From positions 62,001-126,000 of the forward strand of contig JAIVFH010000063.1 in the NCBI GenBank assembly GCA_025765595.1: a stretch of 64,000 bases of DNA, read 5' to 3'. This DNA comes from Obelidium mucronatum. Taxonomy: Eukaryota; Chytridiomycota; Chytridiomycetes; Chytridiales; Chytriomycetaceae. The number at the start of each line of letters is the position of its first letter. The stretch's first letter is position 1. This document shows, piece after piece, positions 1-14,564 of the stretch. The notes beneath the pieces are model-generated. The model ran no database searches, was not told where the DNA came from, and worked only from the letters and a program-made list of their open reading frames with translations. The position numbers and the translations under genes were made by a program.

Positions 1-445
1 ACCGGTGCGTGTCTTCTTCTTTGTGCGTCAGTGCTCATTCGCCCGGACAACCAGCTCCGGCTACAGGAACTCGGGCTTCGGCCAGGCCGCCGCCGTCGCG
101 GACGTCGAGTCGTGGCGCGCCGTTAAGGTCCTGTTTGGCCACGACTCGGGTACGCTGCGCTGCTGTTTGGATGACGCGTCGCGAACTGACTTCGTGTTCC
201 CGTAGATGTTGCTGATCTTGCTTGGTCGCCCAACAACGACTATCTCGCGTCGTGCGGTCTGGACAGCCATGTGTACATCTGGGACGCAAAGACTTTTGAT
301 AAACTCAAGCGATTGGATGCACATCAAGGCTTTGTGAAGGGCATAACTTGGGATCCCGTTGGAAAGTATCTGGCTACACAAAGTGATGACAAAAGCGTTC
401 GCGTTTGGAGAACTTCTGATTGGGGTACTTCGTCTCGTTCTTTTT

Positions 446-504
<59 letters not shown>

Positions 505-3121
505 TGCATACGTATTCCCTTGGTTGGTTCTCATCTCATTCAATGTCACGTTCAAGTTGTCGAGCACGAGATTACCGAACCGTTTGCAAGCGCGACATCT
601 GCGACATTTTTCAGTCGTTTGAGCTGGTCACCCGATGGAAGCTGCATTGCGACTGCAAATGGCGAAAATGGAAACATGCCAATTGCTCCAATTATCAACC
701 GAGATACTTGGGGATCTGATGTCTCACTTGTTGGCCACCAGGCTCCTATTGAAGTTGCTGTGAGTCTCTATTCAAGCGAAACGAGGGAGCAGCACACTCA
801 ACCCAACAAAATGTCAAATTTTATCCATTCAGGCTTTCAACCCATTGGTATTTGACATTGAAATTCCCCGTGGAGACGACGATGATGGTGATGATGATGA
901 CATGGGGCAAAGTAAAAGAGCAATGTCTTCAGTATGCGCTATTGCTGGACAGGATCGAGGAATATCGATTTGGTGGACAGCAAGGCCCTTTTCTGCCGCT
1001 TCAACGCAAGACGTATTTACTCATACAGTTTTGGACATGTCATGGTAGTTTTGCCTGCTTTCAATGAGTTTCCGCTTCGAACCTAACTCACGCATTTTAC
1101 TTCAGGTCAAGCGACGGGTTTACCTTGTATGCTTGCTCATACGACGGAACTGTGATTGGTATGCAGAAGTCTCTTTGTTCCATGTGCTGGTTGTTGTATT
1201 GAATTTTCATTTCAACCTTAGCCCTCAGTTTCAGTAAACACGAATTCGGTACTCCTGTCTCGGTTGAAGACACGGTAACACAAAAAAAAAATTGAGATTT
1301 GTAAATTGAAAGTCAATTCACATTTTGATTTCATCGCAGGAAACGTCACTTGCAAAGTACGGATTCCAAAAAATTAAACAAGCAATCCCGGAATCGGCTG
1401 CTCAGCTGGCCTTGGAAGATGCATACAAAGTCATGAAGCGGTCGGGAACGATGACATCGCCTTCCAAAACCAGCATCGCCGCTCCAGCCACCAATATTTC
1501 CTCAAGCAGTGAGCCTCTGCCTCCAGTCAATGCAAAACAAAAAGAATCACGGACTGCCACAGGGAAGAAGAGAATCACTCCCGTTTTGATTCGAAGTGCA
1601 AATTCCCCTCTCCGACAAGCGGTATGAGATAAACTTGAGAGGTGCCAGGACAACTAAAGTGATCTTTTAGACTATTCACGTTGGACCAACCGTTCCCTTT
1701 CAACCGAGCTCTGGAGGAGCCATCAATAATGGACAAGGTATTGCATTGGGTGTACCAACAAAGCGAAAAGCTGGAGAAATCGACGACCAAGATAATGTTG
1801 TGAGTTTTATTTTCTTTGCCTTTTGAAACCTCCCCTTTTTTTCTTCGATTGACATTTAAAAGGTCTCACAGAAACATACTGCCTATGTCCTTCCAACGTT
1901 TTCTTCAGTGTCTCCTCCGTCTCGGATTTTGGCTCTGCCGCAAGTGAAACCGAAAATGTTGGCACCTATAAACATTGGTCAAATGGTGCCCTTGAATTTG
2001 GAGTGCACAAATCCGGAAAATGGCAGTTGAGAAAAATCACAAAACCTGTTTTTTTTTTCGCTCTTTCTGATCCAGAACCTGCAGCAAAGGGAATGGCTCG
2101 GATTCATGGCTCAAGGAATGGGGAGGTTTTATTTAGTGTCGCCCTGCCATCAGGCGTCTTGAGTATGGCGGGATCCCCAGCATTCTGGACTGCGACCTGT
2201 TTGGATTCAACAGTCAATGTTTTTACTTTGGCCGGCAGGAGGTAAAGAGCATTACACACAAGTATTTTCATGTTTTATTGTTTAAATTTTTGTACGTAAG
2301 GCTTCTTCCACCAATGACGGTCCCCTCTCCTGTTTCTTATTTATCTGTAAATGGTGCTTTTTTGATGGCGATTCTTACAACCTGTACTGTTTATGTTTGG
2401 TGAGATTTGGGGGCCAGAAAATTTTCAATTTTTCTCCCTTTTTTTTTTTTTTTTTTTTTTTTTGTTGACCTATCAAAAAAATAGGGATATCAAACGCCAA
2501 ACCTGTCTTCTTTCAAACGAGCCCGTCACACCGTTATCAAACAAAGCCTCATCCGACGTGAATTCATTGAAGCTAATGAGTGCGAGTATCCGATCGAGTG
2601 AGGGAAACCCATTCATTACTGTTTCGAATGGCGACAGTTTTATTTATCACTATGCAATGAAAATATGGATGAATGTGAAAGGGTTTGATGCTGATTCGAG
2701 AGCATCTAATGGTGGTAGTGGTGGGTTTACAGAGAATGCTGCTGGGTTCAAGATTCCGAGTGGTGATCTTTTGGGGAAGAATGGGAACGGGATGTTGGAT
2801 CATGCTGAGGTTTTTTTTTCTTTTTTTTTTTTTTTTTAAGTTTTGTTTGTTTTTCTGCATTCTTATTTTTTTGCCATTTTTTTTCCAGTTGGGGATGGTT
2901 TGTTCTAGCGTTCTGGGGTCTTCGGTGGACTATCGAAACTGGTTGACTGTGTATGCTCGGAAATTGTCGGATGAAGGAATTGTTTCGAAAGTCAAGGAAC
3001 TTTGTGATGAGCTGGTTGGTGATTTGGGGTCAAAGAGCGGAGGGGTAGTAATGGTGAGTGTGGAGTTGTGTGTGTGTGTTTGTGTTTGTGATGGTTTTTA
3101 TAACTCCTTTTATTCTGTTGT

Positions 3122-3174
<53 letters not shown>

Positions 3175-3361
3175 TTATAGGGAATACCTTCGAGAACCCT
3201 GTTGAAGGAGATTTTGCCAATTTTGGGTAATTGTTTTTTTTCTTTTCTTTTTCCTTACTATTTGGATTTCTGAAGTAGTTCCACCTTTAATTTTAGCAAC
3301 CAACCGTGATCTCCAACGCATCATCGGCAGCTATAATGATTTTCTCAATGAAAATCTCTAA
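1..3361 (+). CDS. HIRA: HIRA/Hir1 histone chaperone subunit (5' partial)
   Basis: WD40-repeat scaffold of the HIRA/HIR complex, which deposits histone H3-H4 independently of replication and represses histone genes in the nucleus. The window opens inside the WD40 propeller. Recognisable blocks are WDPVGKYLATQSDD, RLSWSPDG and, near 954-985, DRGISIWW. A low-complexity linker follows, then the C-terminal Hira domain: FSVALPSGVLSMAGSPAFW at about 2135 and YRNWLTVYARKL at about 2935. The protein ends ...NDFLNENL at the stop 3359-3361. I placed introns at 150-205, 425-556, 760-832 and 1045-1105, with several more downstream; each restores the reading frame. Two introns hold very long T runs. The N-terminal blades lie off the window. 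The first 50 bases could be exon or intron. Identity is from recalled similarity to animal HIRA across the whole length. Confidence 0.93.
448..501 (+). repeat. poly-T tract of about 54 bases in a HIRA intron
   Basis: Uninterrupted T run directly after the 5' splice site region of the 425-556 intron. A second run of about 42 T (3123-3164) sits just before another HIRA 3' splice site. The tracts lie on the transcribed sense strand. Exact lengths are likely to be uncertain in any assembly. Confidence 0.95.
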
Positions 3362-3509
3362 AGAGAGACTCTTTGTGTGTGTATTTTTAAGAATATAATT
3401 TGTGTTTATTGCACAACAGTGTTTGCATTCATCCTCAAACAAAAAAACACAACTTGCTTCCGCAAAACAAACCCTCCCCACACACACAGAAAAAAAAAAG
3501 CAACAACAA

Positions 3510-3718
3510 TCAAACAAATGGTTCAATAGTGATTTCAAGAGCACTTGTGGCGAATGGGATTTCAAAGTTCTGGCAGACTTCCGGGTGAACAATTCCCAAG
3601 TGGCCAATCTTGTTTCCGTCAAGGTAGACGTCAGCACGTCGGCCAGGGAAGAAAGTTTCATCTTTTTAATTCGTTGGGGGGTTTTTTTTTTTAGAGTTGG
3701 AATTAAATTCAAGGAAGT

Positions 3719-3751
<33 letters not shown>

Positions 3752-6062
3752 CGAGACTCAACTGTTTGATTCCCTGATACAGTAGCCACGACCAGAACCA
3801 GTCACATCCATTGGAATGTTCAGCATCAACATGATTCTGTCAAGCATACCGTGAATCAACTGCACACAAACAAAATTGTTTTCGTCAGAGCAGAAAAAAA
3901 AAAAAAGGAATAAAAAGGCCTCACCTCAAAACCAGATCCCTTCATATTCGCATACAGCACAGCCATATGTCTCACGTTTTTAGCACGACGTTCAACTGAA
4001 TCGTCCTTCAACACAATATCAGAGACTTCAAAAATCTTTAAGGGAAGTGGGAGTTTCTTGTTGCTGTAGGTGGTCTTCAAAAGTCCTGGAAGCAAGCTGG
4101 TACGAACAACTTGGTATTCGATTGTGGCTGGGTTCGATAATTTCACGGCAGTTGTGTTGTCGTCCGTCTTTTTCAAGAACTTGAAGTTCTCATCGTGAGA
4201 GCACTTTTTTTTTTGCACAAAAAAAAAAAATTAGAGTGAGGGAGGGTTAGAAAGGGCCCAAGGAGTATCAGATTCATGAATATGTATGATGTTGCTTTTT
4301 TGTTACCAGAATCAATGGCAGAACTTCAGTGTATCCAGAAAGCGCGAGTTCTCTACGGATTTTATCACTAAGCTTGTTCAATGGGAACATGGCTCCTGCG
4401 GTTGACGCTTTGGGAACAGTCTTTGTAATGTTGTTGAATCCGTAGGCGATTGCAACATCTTCCATCACGTCAACAGGGTGCAGAATATCACTTCTGGTCG
4501 GTGGGATGAGGACTGTAATGTCGTCGGTCGAAGCACCCTTGGAAGCAGTGACTCCCATTTTACCCAAAAGCGTGAGCATTTTTTCGCGGGGGATTTCAGT
4601 TCCAATGAGCTTGTTGATGTATGGGGCGGTGGTTTCAATCTTGCGGAAAGACAGGTCTGGGTACAAGACGGATTTTCCGTCAGTTTGAACAACTTCTACA
4701 GGTTCAACGCTATTCGGAGAGAAAAAAAAAAAGAAGATCGCAGAGGAGAAAGAGAGATTGGAGATCGCAATCAATAAAAAACACACCCACAAACACGGAA
4801 TATTTACGTACGTGAACTTCTCCTGACAGTATTCCGAAAACATTGTGACAACAGTGTTCAAGACAACCTTGGCCTTGGTCAAGTCAGTAGCGGTACATTC
4901 AATGAAAACGTTCTTTGTTGAAAGCTTGATTTTCGAGTGATCACTGTTGATGATTGGTGGAAGGGATAACACTCTGCGCTTCGAATCGTAGATGACTGGG
5001 TACACTGGACTATCTCTGATGATTGGCAAGAACTTGCTCAACTTTCGATCAGCCTTTTGGAAATTGCATCAGTAGTGTTCGACAAAAATGGAAATAAAAT
5101 AAGTAAAAAACCTCGTAAAAGGTCATTAGCTCTTCGCCGTTCATGGATTGAGTTTGGTTCAATGGAATAAAGGTGATATCCTTTGGGGCCAGGGCTTCAT
5201 ATGTGAATGGTCCCTGAATTGTGTCCAAATCGTGCGTTCCAATAGCCACCAAAGTTCTACGTCTATTTCGTGCAGTTTGAGGATATAAGCATCTCCTCTC
5301 TCTTTTCGAAATATTGACGACAACAAACCTGCAGATGTTGGCATGAAGCTTGTCTTGGAGATCAATAAAAGAGTTGTAGCTGTCTTGAGTAAAGTGAATG
5401 TTTCTGAGAACGGCGGCAACAACAAACTTTCGAATTGAAGCAGTCTAATAGAGAGCGATTGTAAGGCAATGTTTTCGTTCCTCTCCTCAGTCAATTATTT
5501 CACCTCTGGCTTCACAATAAGTTTTTGTTGCTTTCCAGCTGGAGCAGCGACGCATTTATACACTGGAGGCTTCTGTTTCTCCAAGAAAACACTCAATGCA
5601 CGGATAATTCCTTCGGCACAGAGCAAATCGTATCTGTGAAGACGTGTATCAGCTTCGTAAGGCTGGATTTGATGAATCACCTGTTAGCTGGGATATCGAT
5701 ACGGTAAATCAATCTGTTTGAAAGCTCCTTCGCCTTGTCCGCTCCAATCTCTTTTGCGGCCATTTCACGCTCAGAAGTCTGTACATTGGGTGCTGTTCAG
5801 GGACACACTGTTGGCCCATCCTTCTTACCTCTTCTTCCAGTTCGATTCCGTAGTCGAAACACAGCTCTTCGAATTCTTCTAGGGCTGAAGAGGTTTTGGT
5901 CAGCAGTCAATTGAAGTCCTGCTTGACGGCCTCTGGCTCTCCGCACAAGCGGACCAAGATCGATCGACCACTCCAGCACGAATGGCAAAAACTCTGTGAC
6001 TTACTGAAAACCCGGCCGAGGCCTTTGAACAGGATTTCCTTGTCAACGTTCACAGTTGGCAT
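3510..6062 (-). CDS. FARSB: phenylalanyl-tRNA synthetase beta subunit, cytosolic
   Basis: Beta chain of the cytosolic (alpha-beta)2 Phe-tRNA synthetase, which charges tRNA-Phe. The product starts [13 protein letters not shown] (ATG complement at 6060-6062) and shows the archaeal/eukaryotic beta-subunit order. The B3/B4 editing-type region is encoded around 5041-5700. A B5 tRNA-binding region lies around 4465-4720 ([19 protein letters not shown], then [14 protein letters not shown] at about 4440). The catalytic-core-like C-terminal part follows, ending [20 protein letters not shown] and EITIEPFV at the stop at 3510. At least six introns are present, one with an A31 run (3720-3750, poly-T on the sense strand). 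It is convergent with HIRA (148 bp between stops) and divergent from thioredoxin reductase. Family assignment is strong; some intron borders were not resolved to the base. Confidence 0.92.
3720..3750. repeat. poly-A tract (31 bases) in a FARSB intron
   Basis: Homopolymer in an intron of the minus-strand FARSB gene, so poly-T in the transcript. It lies directly upstream of the last coding exon in the direction of transcription. Confidence 0.93.
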
Positions 6063-6115
6063 TTTGGGTGAGAAGCAAAAAAGGAAGGAAACGTTTGTAC
6101 AAAAACTACATCGAA
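6063..6115. promoter_or_regulatory. short divergent promoter between FARSB and TRR1
   Basis: Only 53 bp separate the two start codons (complement 6060-6062 and 6116-6118). Both 5' UTRs and core promoter elements must fit here, or transcription must start inside the opposite gene. No TATA box is obvious; the stretch is purine-rich on the plus strand. That it is bidirectional is inferred from geometry only. Confidence 0.6.
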
Positions 6116-7638
6116 ATGGCCCCAATTGCTCCCCACCACAAAGTGTAAGTACTACTCTTCTCCTGGAACGCGTGTTGCTCGACTTGGAGTGGAGTATCAT
6201 TTCTGCCAATGCCAGCGTGGCTGCAGGCTGGCTTTGCTGGGCAGTGACGTTACCCCGTCATAGTCTCACTGTTGTCAACTCTTGTCTTTCTTGCCTTGTA
6301 TATTCTGCTATAGTATTTCTTTCAATGCATGCAATCTAATTGTTGTTCACCTGCAGCGTCATCATTGGAAGTGGTCCTGCTGGACACACCGCAGCCAGTA
6401 AGTTCTTCGTTATTCCATTTGCCTGTGCAACTTCCTTCTTACCTCGGATTTCATAGTCTATTTGGCCCGTGCTAACTTGAATCCTGTCATGTACGAGGGT
6501 TTCCTGGCTGCTGGTACGGCGATTGCTTTGTCAAAGGACTTGCTTTGAAATTCCGAAACAAACAGGTGTCGCCGCTGGAGGCCAACTTACCACCACTACG
6601 GACGTTGAGAACTTCCCGGGTTTCCCAGATGGTAAGACACGGTTATGCGGTGAATCCAACTCTTTGTTCATACTCTATTTGTGTGTGTTACAAGGTATCG
6701 GCGGGCAGGAAATCATGGACCAAATGAGAAAGCAATCCCTCAAGTTCGGAACTAATATTATTACTGAGACCATCTCCAAAATCGACCTCTCTCAGCGCCC
6801 CTTCAAGTTGTGGAGAGAAGGATATGAAGCTGACACGGTAATGCGAAGAAAAAATTTCAAACTCGTGCAATTCGCGATCGTTGTACTTGGGAATCGAAAC
6901 TAACAATACCCTACGTTCTTTCAGGATGTGATCTATGCCGATTCTGTTGTTATCGCAACTGGAGCGACGGCAAAGAGAATGAACATTACTGGTGAAGATA
7001 CTTACTGGCAAGCGGGTATCAGTGCCTGTGCGGTTTGCGATGGTGCTGTTCCAATCTTCCGCAACAAGCCTCTTGTTGTTGTTGGAGGTGGTGACTCTGC
7101 CAGTGAGGAAGCTACTTTCCTTACTAAGTATGCCAGCAAAGTTTACGTTTTGGTCAGAAGAGACAAACTTCGGGCCTCTAAGGTTATGGCGGATCGTTTG
7201 TTGAAGCACCCAAAAGTGGAAGTTTTGTGGAACAAGGTTCCTGTGGAAGCCAAGGGCGACCGCCTGTTGAAGCAATTGGTTATTCAGGACACTGTCACCA
7301 AGGAGTTGACCACTTTGGATGTAAACGGACTCTGTGAGTATTCTTTATGCTTTTTTTTCAATCGCCACTCACTGACACTTGTAACTGTAGTCTACGCCAT
7401 TGGCCACAAGCCAAATTCGGACGTTTTCAAGGGTCAGTTGGCCATGGATGAAACTGGATACATCAAAACGTTCCAACACAACGGTGTCCAAAGTACATAC
7501 ACCAGTGTTGAAGGAGTTTTTGCTGCTGGAGATATTCAAGATCTTACATACCGTCAAGCAATTACGGCTGCTGGAAGTGGTTGCATGGCTGCCTTGGATT
7601 GTGAAAGATGGTTGGAAGGTCAGGAATTGGATCACTAA
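6116..7638 (+). CDS. TRR1: thioredoxin reductase (low-molecular-weight, NADPH)
   Basis: FAD- and NADPH-dependent enzyme that reduces thioredoxin and so supports ribonucleotide reductase, peroxiredoxins and redox control in the cytosol. [20 protein letters not shown] gives the FAD-binding Rossmann motif after joining the first two exons. [19 protein letters not shown] is typical of the bacterial/fungal type. The redox centre is CAVCDG at 7027-7044, and [10 protein letters not shown] is the NADPH-binding motif. The second FAD motif is [10 protein letters not shown] near 7515, and the protein ends at 7638. Length is about 320 residues, usual for the family and unlike the longer selenoprotein type of animals. 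About five short introns interrupt the 5' two thirds. Divergent from FARSB. Confidence 0.96.
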
Positions 7639-7814
7639 ATGCATGTCAGTGTTGAGTGTTGTTAACGGAGTAAAATTGTCTGATTTATCTCGTTAAAATA
7701 TCCGAAAGTTCAAGGATGTTCTCATAAGATTTCGAATAATACTTTATTTTAAATTTATCTCACACACGGATTGGAAACCTTCTGGATGAAACAAAGGTAA
7801 CGTTTAAAGTGCAA

Positions 7815-7888
7815 AAGACGTCATTATTCCCGCCCTTTCCCGTGCCTCCATCCCATCGTATCTAGGATGTGCACTGAATAAGACGGGG
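7815..7888. repeat. 74-bp direct repeat, copy 1
   Basis: Begins AAGACGT, then ATTCCCGCCCTTTCCCGTGC at 7826, and ends GAATAAGACGGG. Copy 2 lies exactly 235 bp downstream. The 63 bp from 7826 are essentially identical in both; three bases differ in the preceding segment. The repeat matches no gene in the window. Confidence 0.93.
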
Positions 7889-8049
7889 TTCAGATTTCCG
7901 ACGGAAAATGAAGAGGGAACGGTAGGAGCTGCTTTAGAGAAGGCGCTTCTTTCATCAAACAACTTGTCTAAAGGCAGAAACGATGTAATTTATCTTAAAT
8001 GATGAAGTGACCCTTGATAGAAGCAACGGGACTCAATGCAAAATCGTTC

Positions 8050-8123
8050 AAGACGTAACTATTCCCGCCCTTTCCCGTGCCTCCATCCCATCGTATCTAG
8101 GATGTGCACTGAATAAGACGGGT
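8050..8123. repeat. 74-bp direct repeat, copy 2
   Basis: Second copy of the element at 7815-7888, starting AAGACGTAACTATTCCCGCC. It ends about 185 bp upstream of the UBAC2-like start codon. It could be a local duplication or the remains of a dispersed repeat; the flanks do not match. Confidence 0.93.
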
Positions 8124-8308
8124 TTTGTGAGAGTGGGAGTATAGACAACAGCAAGATACTGATAACACTAAGCAGCGACGTAGGCGGGCTGTCACCACAC
8201 CTAGATCGAAGTGAAGAGCCTTCAGTAGTGTTGTCAGTTTTTGGTGAGTTTTTGTTGCAGAACGGAAAAAGTAAAGTAAAAAAGAACAAATTTGAAAAGT
8301 CCCCGAGA

Positions 8309-9293
8309 ATGCTTGCTTCGGGACCATCTGGGTTCTACAACGCCCCCGTTTCCAAAGCACTCTTTATAGTTACAGGAGTTGCCTCATTGGCATTTTCAGT
8401 GCTTGCTCTGAACACGTCTTCGAAGAAGGCAACAGGATTCAGTCAGACGTTGGCCAGATTCATTGGTGAGCAAGACAAGCGGCTTACAACCGTAAAGCGT
8501 CCTAACCGCTTTTTCCTCTCATCTTTGTAGCATTCTCAAATTCGTCAGAGATCCTCTTCTCGTCTCTCCTCATCTATTCATTGCGACTGCTGGAACGGCA
8601 GTTTGGCTCAAACAAGTATTCCTCATTGCTCTTGACTTGTGCGGTTATTTCATCCATGTTATCTGCATTATCAACTTCCTTATTTGGCGTCAAGTCTGCG
8701 TCAGGCCCATATGGACTTATATTTGGGGCGTTAACGGTTTATTCGACCATTGTTCCTGTGACTGTGAGAGTACGGATTCTTGGAATTGGCATCAGCGATA
8801 AAGTAGTTTTGTATTTGCTCGCGGCCCAGGTGAGAGGCAATTTGCAACTGAGTGTTTGACGTTCAGGGCTAACTTGGCCATATCACACCAGCTTCTGTGG
8901 TCGCAGTTCCCTCGATCTCTTCCTCAGGTCGTGGCCGGGATAATTGCTGGTATTTTATGGGTCAGCGATGAGCTGCCTTTTAAGTCCCTGAGGGTTCCAC
9001 AAGCTGTTGTTGGATTTTGCAAAAGAGTTTTCATGCCAGTTCTTGCAAGTCGTGGTCCAACAGCCGTTGGTCTCGTGAATTCAACATCTTCAAATACTGG
9101 AGGTGGTGGCATCAGTGGAACCGCCCGAGTTGCCCAAGAGTATTCAAATGCTCAGCAGGAACTTGATGTTGTTATTAGTGAGGAATCCGTGGGGACTCTT
9201 GTTGCCATGGGCTTTGAGCGCGAGTCTGTCATTCATGCCTTACGGACAAATGGTGGTAGTGTTGAACGAGCAGCAGCTGCTCTTTGTGGATAA
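8309..9293 (+). CDS. UBAC2-like rhomboid-fold ER protein with UBA domain
   Basis: Related to UBAC2 and the fungal Dsc2-type proteins: derlin/rhomboid-like membrane proteins of the ER that work in protein quality control with E3 ligases. The N-terminus MLASGPSGFYNAPVSKAL matches the UBAC2 start closely. Several hydrophobic segments follow. The motif SLLIYSLRLLERQFGSNKYS corresponds to the conserved loop-1 region. No rhomboid catalytic Ser/His pair is evident, as in pseudoprotease members. The C-terminus (about 9160-9290) is a UBA domain, SVGTLVAMGFERESVIHAL, which binds ubiquitin. Two introns are placed, near 8465-8530 and about 8829-8880; the second border is approximate. The start was chosen as the first ATG giving the conserved N-terminus. 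Confidence 0.88.
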
Positions 9294-9438
9294 ATTTTAA
9301 AAGAAAGATATAAAAAACGCGATTACTTTTTCTTTCGATGGTGTGCAACCATTGGAAGGTCTCAATGTTTTTCCATGGTCGAAGAGCTTGCAAAAGACTG
9401 GCAAAAAACAGTGAAGTACTTTATTTCAATATAACGAT

Positions 9439-10718
9439 TCAAGAAAGATCCATTCCTGAAGTCACAGTTGGGTTCTTCGCCTTTGCAACTCTCACATCTT
9501 GTTTCAACAAGGTAGAAATATTGTCTTGAACCGCCCCCACACTGTGTACGTAAGGACAGTTCAATGGAGCACTCAGCCTCATACTTCCGGTGTTGCCAGG
9601 CAACACCATAACAGTTGCTTTGAACTGTGCGACAAATTCACCGTCCTGCTCGACAATCACAGGTCGTCCACACAAAACTCCACTCTTGACTACCTCAGGT
9701 AATCCAAGTTTATGGGCGGGATCCAAATCAAATAAACCACGACTAGAGAAGGGGAAGACTCCAAAATTCTTGGTTACAGTGTTGAAGGTGTTACGACTGG
9801 CTTTCAGCTTGAACCCTTGAGCAGCAGAGACATCACGCTGATAGACAGTAGTTGGGTGTGTGGTGCTTTCGTACGCTTGGCCGGCACCAGTACTGAAAAC
9901 AATGTTGATTGAGATAACTTCGTTTTCACCAAAGGTAAAGTCGGTTGTAGATGGGTCTGTTGAGTTGGGAATGGCCTTGGTTCGAATGATTAGCTTCAGC
10001 AGATACAAAGAAAATAAATAAAAGCACACCTGTTCAGCCTCAAGCAAGAACCGCTTCATCAAGTGGGAAGCTGTTCCTTCAACCGGACGAACTCCAAAAC
10101 TAGATGCAATCTGGTTGACGGTCTGGAAGATCTGCGAGCTTTCATTTCCAGCCTTCACCAACCGAATCGCCGCCTCAGCAGCCATGTAAGCTGCAGCAAT
10201 AACATCCGCCTTTCTTCCCGTAACAGGTTCCAAGGGTGTTGGATTCAAAACAATAGTATGCGCGAGAGTGGAGACATATCCATCAATTTGAACTCCCAAC
10301 TCAACTTTGACAACATCACCCGCCTCCAACACTGCCGCCGACTCATCCTTCAATGGGGAGTAGTTTGAAACAACGTTGTTGATTGAAATGCATGTTGGGA
10401 AGGCCAACCCACGCTCAACAGATCCTTTAGAAAAGACTTTGGCAGCTTGCTCAAGAATGTAATCGTCTCCAAGCTTGCAGAGCTCCGAAACATTGGCGCC
10501 AACGGTACAGTTCGTCAAAACTAACCGCAAAGCCTCTGGTAGCAGGAGAGTGTGAGCGTGTTGAGAGTAACGACGATGTTTGGGGTACTGTTACCGTTTG
10601 CAAAGGCCGCTGAAGCTTGGTACTTTTGCATCACAGTCGAATCAGACAGATTGTTCCAGGTGTCCTCGGGATCCACGCGGGAATCGACCATCCGCATCTG
10701 GCGTGCAAGTTGAGACAT
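9439..10718 (-). CDS. PA2G4: PA2G4/EBP1-like protein (methionine aminopeptidase fold, non-enzymatic)
   Basis: Member of the PA2G4/EBP1 family, a pita-bread-fold protein that binds 60S ribosomal subunits near the exit tunnel. Exon 1 (10718 down to about 10593) encodes MSQLARQMRMVDSRVDP and the conserved SDSTVMQKYQ. After an intron the body reads GLAFPTCISINNVVSNYSPL, VKVELGVQIDGYVSTLAHT and GRKADVIAAAYMAAEAAIRL. An intron near 10000-10030 precedes the C-terminal third with FPFSSRGLFD and GEFVAQFKATVMVLP. Some metal-ligand positions of true aminopeptidases appear replaced (for example VELGVQIDG where the enzymes have D-x-G-x), as expected for this family. The tail ends ...VTSGMDLS and lacks the Lys-rich extension of animal EBP1. 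In tandem 125 bp downstream of CFAP91. Confidence 0.92.
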
Positions 10719-10843
10719 TTCTTTGGTTTTTCTGAAGAAGAAAAAAAAGAAAGAAAGGAACTTTACCACAACACAAATACTGGATTTATTCAAACAAATA
10801 ATTAGAAAACAAAAGTAAACGAAGATATGCTATTGATTTGATG

Positions 10844-13949
<3,106 letters not shown>

Positions 13950-14033
13950 GTTGTCGTATACGGGGTTGATTATCTAATATATTCCGCGTGATCGCGTTTT
14001 TTTTAAAATCACTTGGAGATTACGCGCGCGCGC

Positions 14034-14058
14034 GGGGGGGGGGGGGGGGGGGGGGGGG
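14034..14058. repeat. G25 homopolymer upstream of CFAP91
   Basis: Twenty-five G in a row, preceded by an alternating CG stretch (14023-14033), in the 670-bp gap between divergent CFAP91 and FBP1. It could form G-quadruplex structures or Z-DNA; this is inference from composition. The rest of the gap contains no credible gene. Confidence 0.93.
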
Positions 14059-14087
14059 ATACGAACGACATCATGGGTCTGGGATTT

Positions 14088-14109
14088 GATCATGGCCTTC
14101 ACGTGATCA
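14088..14109. promoter_or_regulatory. inverted TGATCA pair with CACGTG core in the CFAP91/FBP1 divergent gap
   Basis: TGATCA at 14088-14093 and again at 14104-14109, the second overlapping CACGTGATCA, an E-box-like core. It lies about 140 bp upstream of the CFAP91 start. A regulatory role is only suggested by position. Confidence 0.3.
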
Positions 14110-14547
14110 TTATAGCTCGACACCGTGTAGTTTCCATCTGAAATGGAAGCGCCAGATGAGATTAATATTGTTTTGGATTCCGTGTTTGGTACGGGGACAG
14201 GGCTTTACCATAGAGGTAGTCATAGGGACGAGCGATTTTCGACATTTTTGGGGGCAAGTTTCTTTGATTTTCATCAAAGCAGGAACGGAATGAAACCCAA
14301 TATCTCCAATCTACAATTTGATTCTGTATAGTTATTTCATTAATACTGACTTCTCTTGGTTGGTCTCCAAAAAACGCTATTACAGAAACCGTGATCATGA
14401 AAACTGTGTCATGCGATGCAATCACTTATTATTCACGGTCTATTCCAATAATAGAGAAATTGATTTCGGAATAAACTATGTCGTCGGAATGGATTTTTTA
14501 AATTAGATTCGGAAATAGTAGGAAATAGTAGGAAGTCTTCCGATGAT

Positions 14548-14564
14548 CCCCGACTTTCCCCGAC
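14548..14564 (+). promoter_or_regulatory. direct repeat CCCCGAC x2 upstream of FBP1
   Basis: Two CCCCGAC heptamers separated by three bases, 57 to 73 bp before the FBP1 start. Just upstream lies a tandem GGAAATAGTA (14511-14530). Gluconeogenic FBP genes of fungi are commonly under carbon-source control through C-rich and CCG-type sites, so this is a candidate operator. No factor can be named from the sequence. Confidence 0.35.

Larger units (their letters stand above)
7639..8308. other. intergenic region with a long direct repeat
   Basis: No convincing gene is seen. The 3' UTR of TRR1 and the 5' region of the UBAC2-like gene must lie here. The striking content is a 74-bp direct repeat (separate entries), with 161 bp of unique sequence between the copies. 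Confidence 0.7.

Noticed and set aside
324..622. Lys-rich and Phe-rich reading frames over 420-510
   Set aside because: They are translations of the long intron T run in different frames and break the HIRA exons.
14143..14331. 62-residue plus-strand frame in the CFAP91/FBP1 gap
   Set aside because: No family, no coding bias, and it lies in a divergent promoter region; kept as non-coding.
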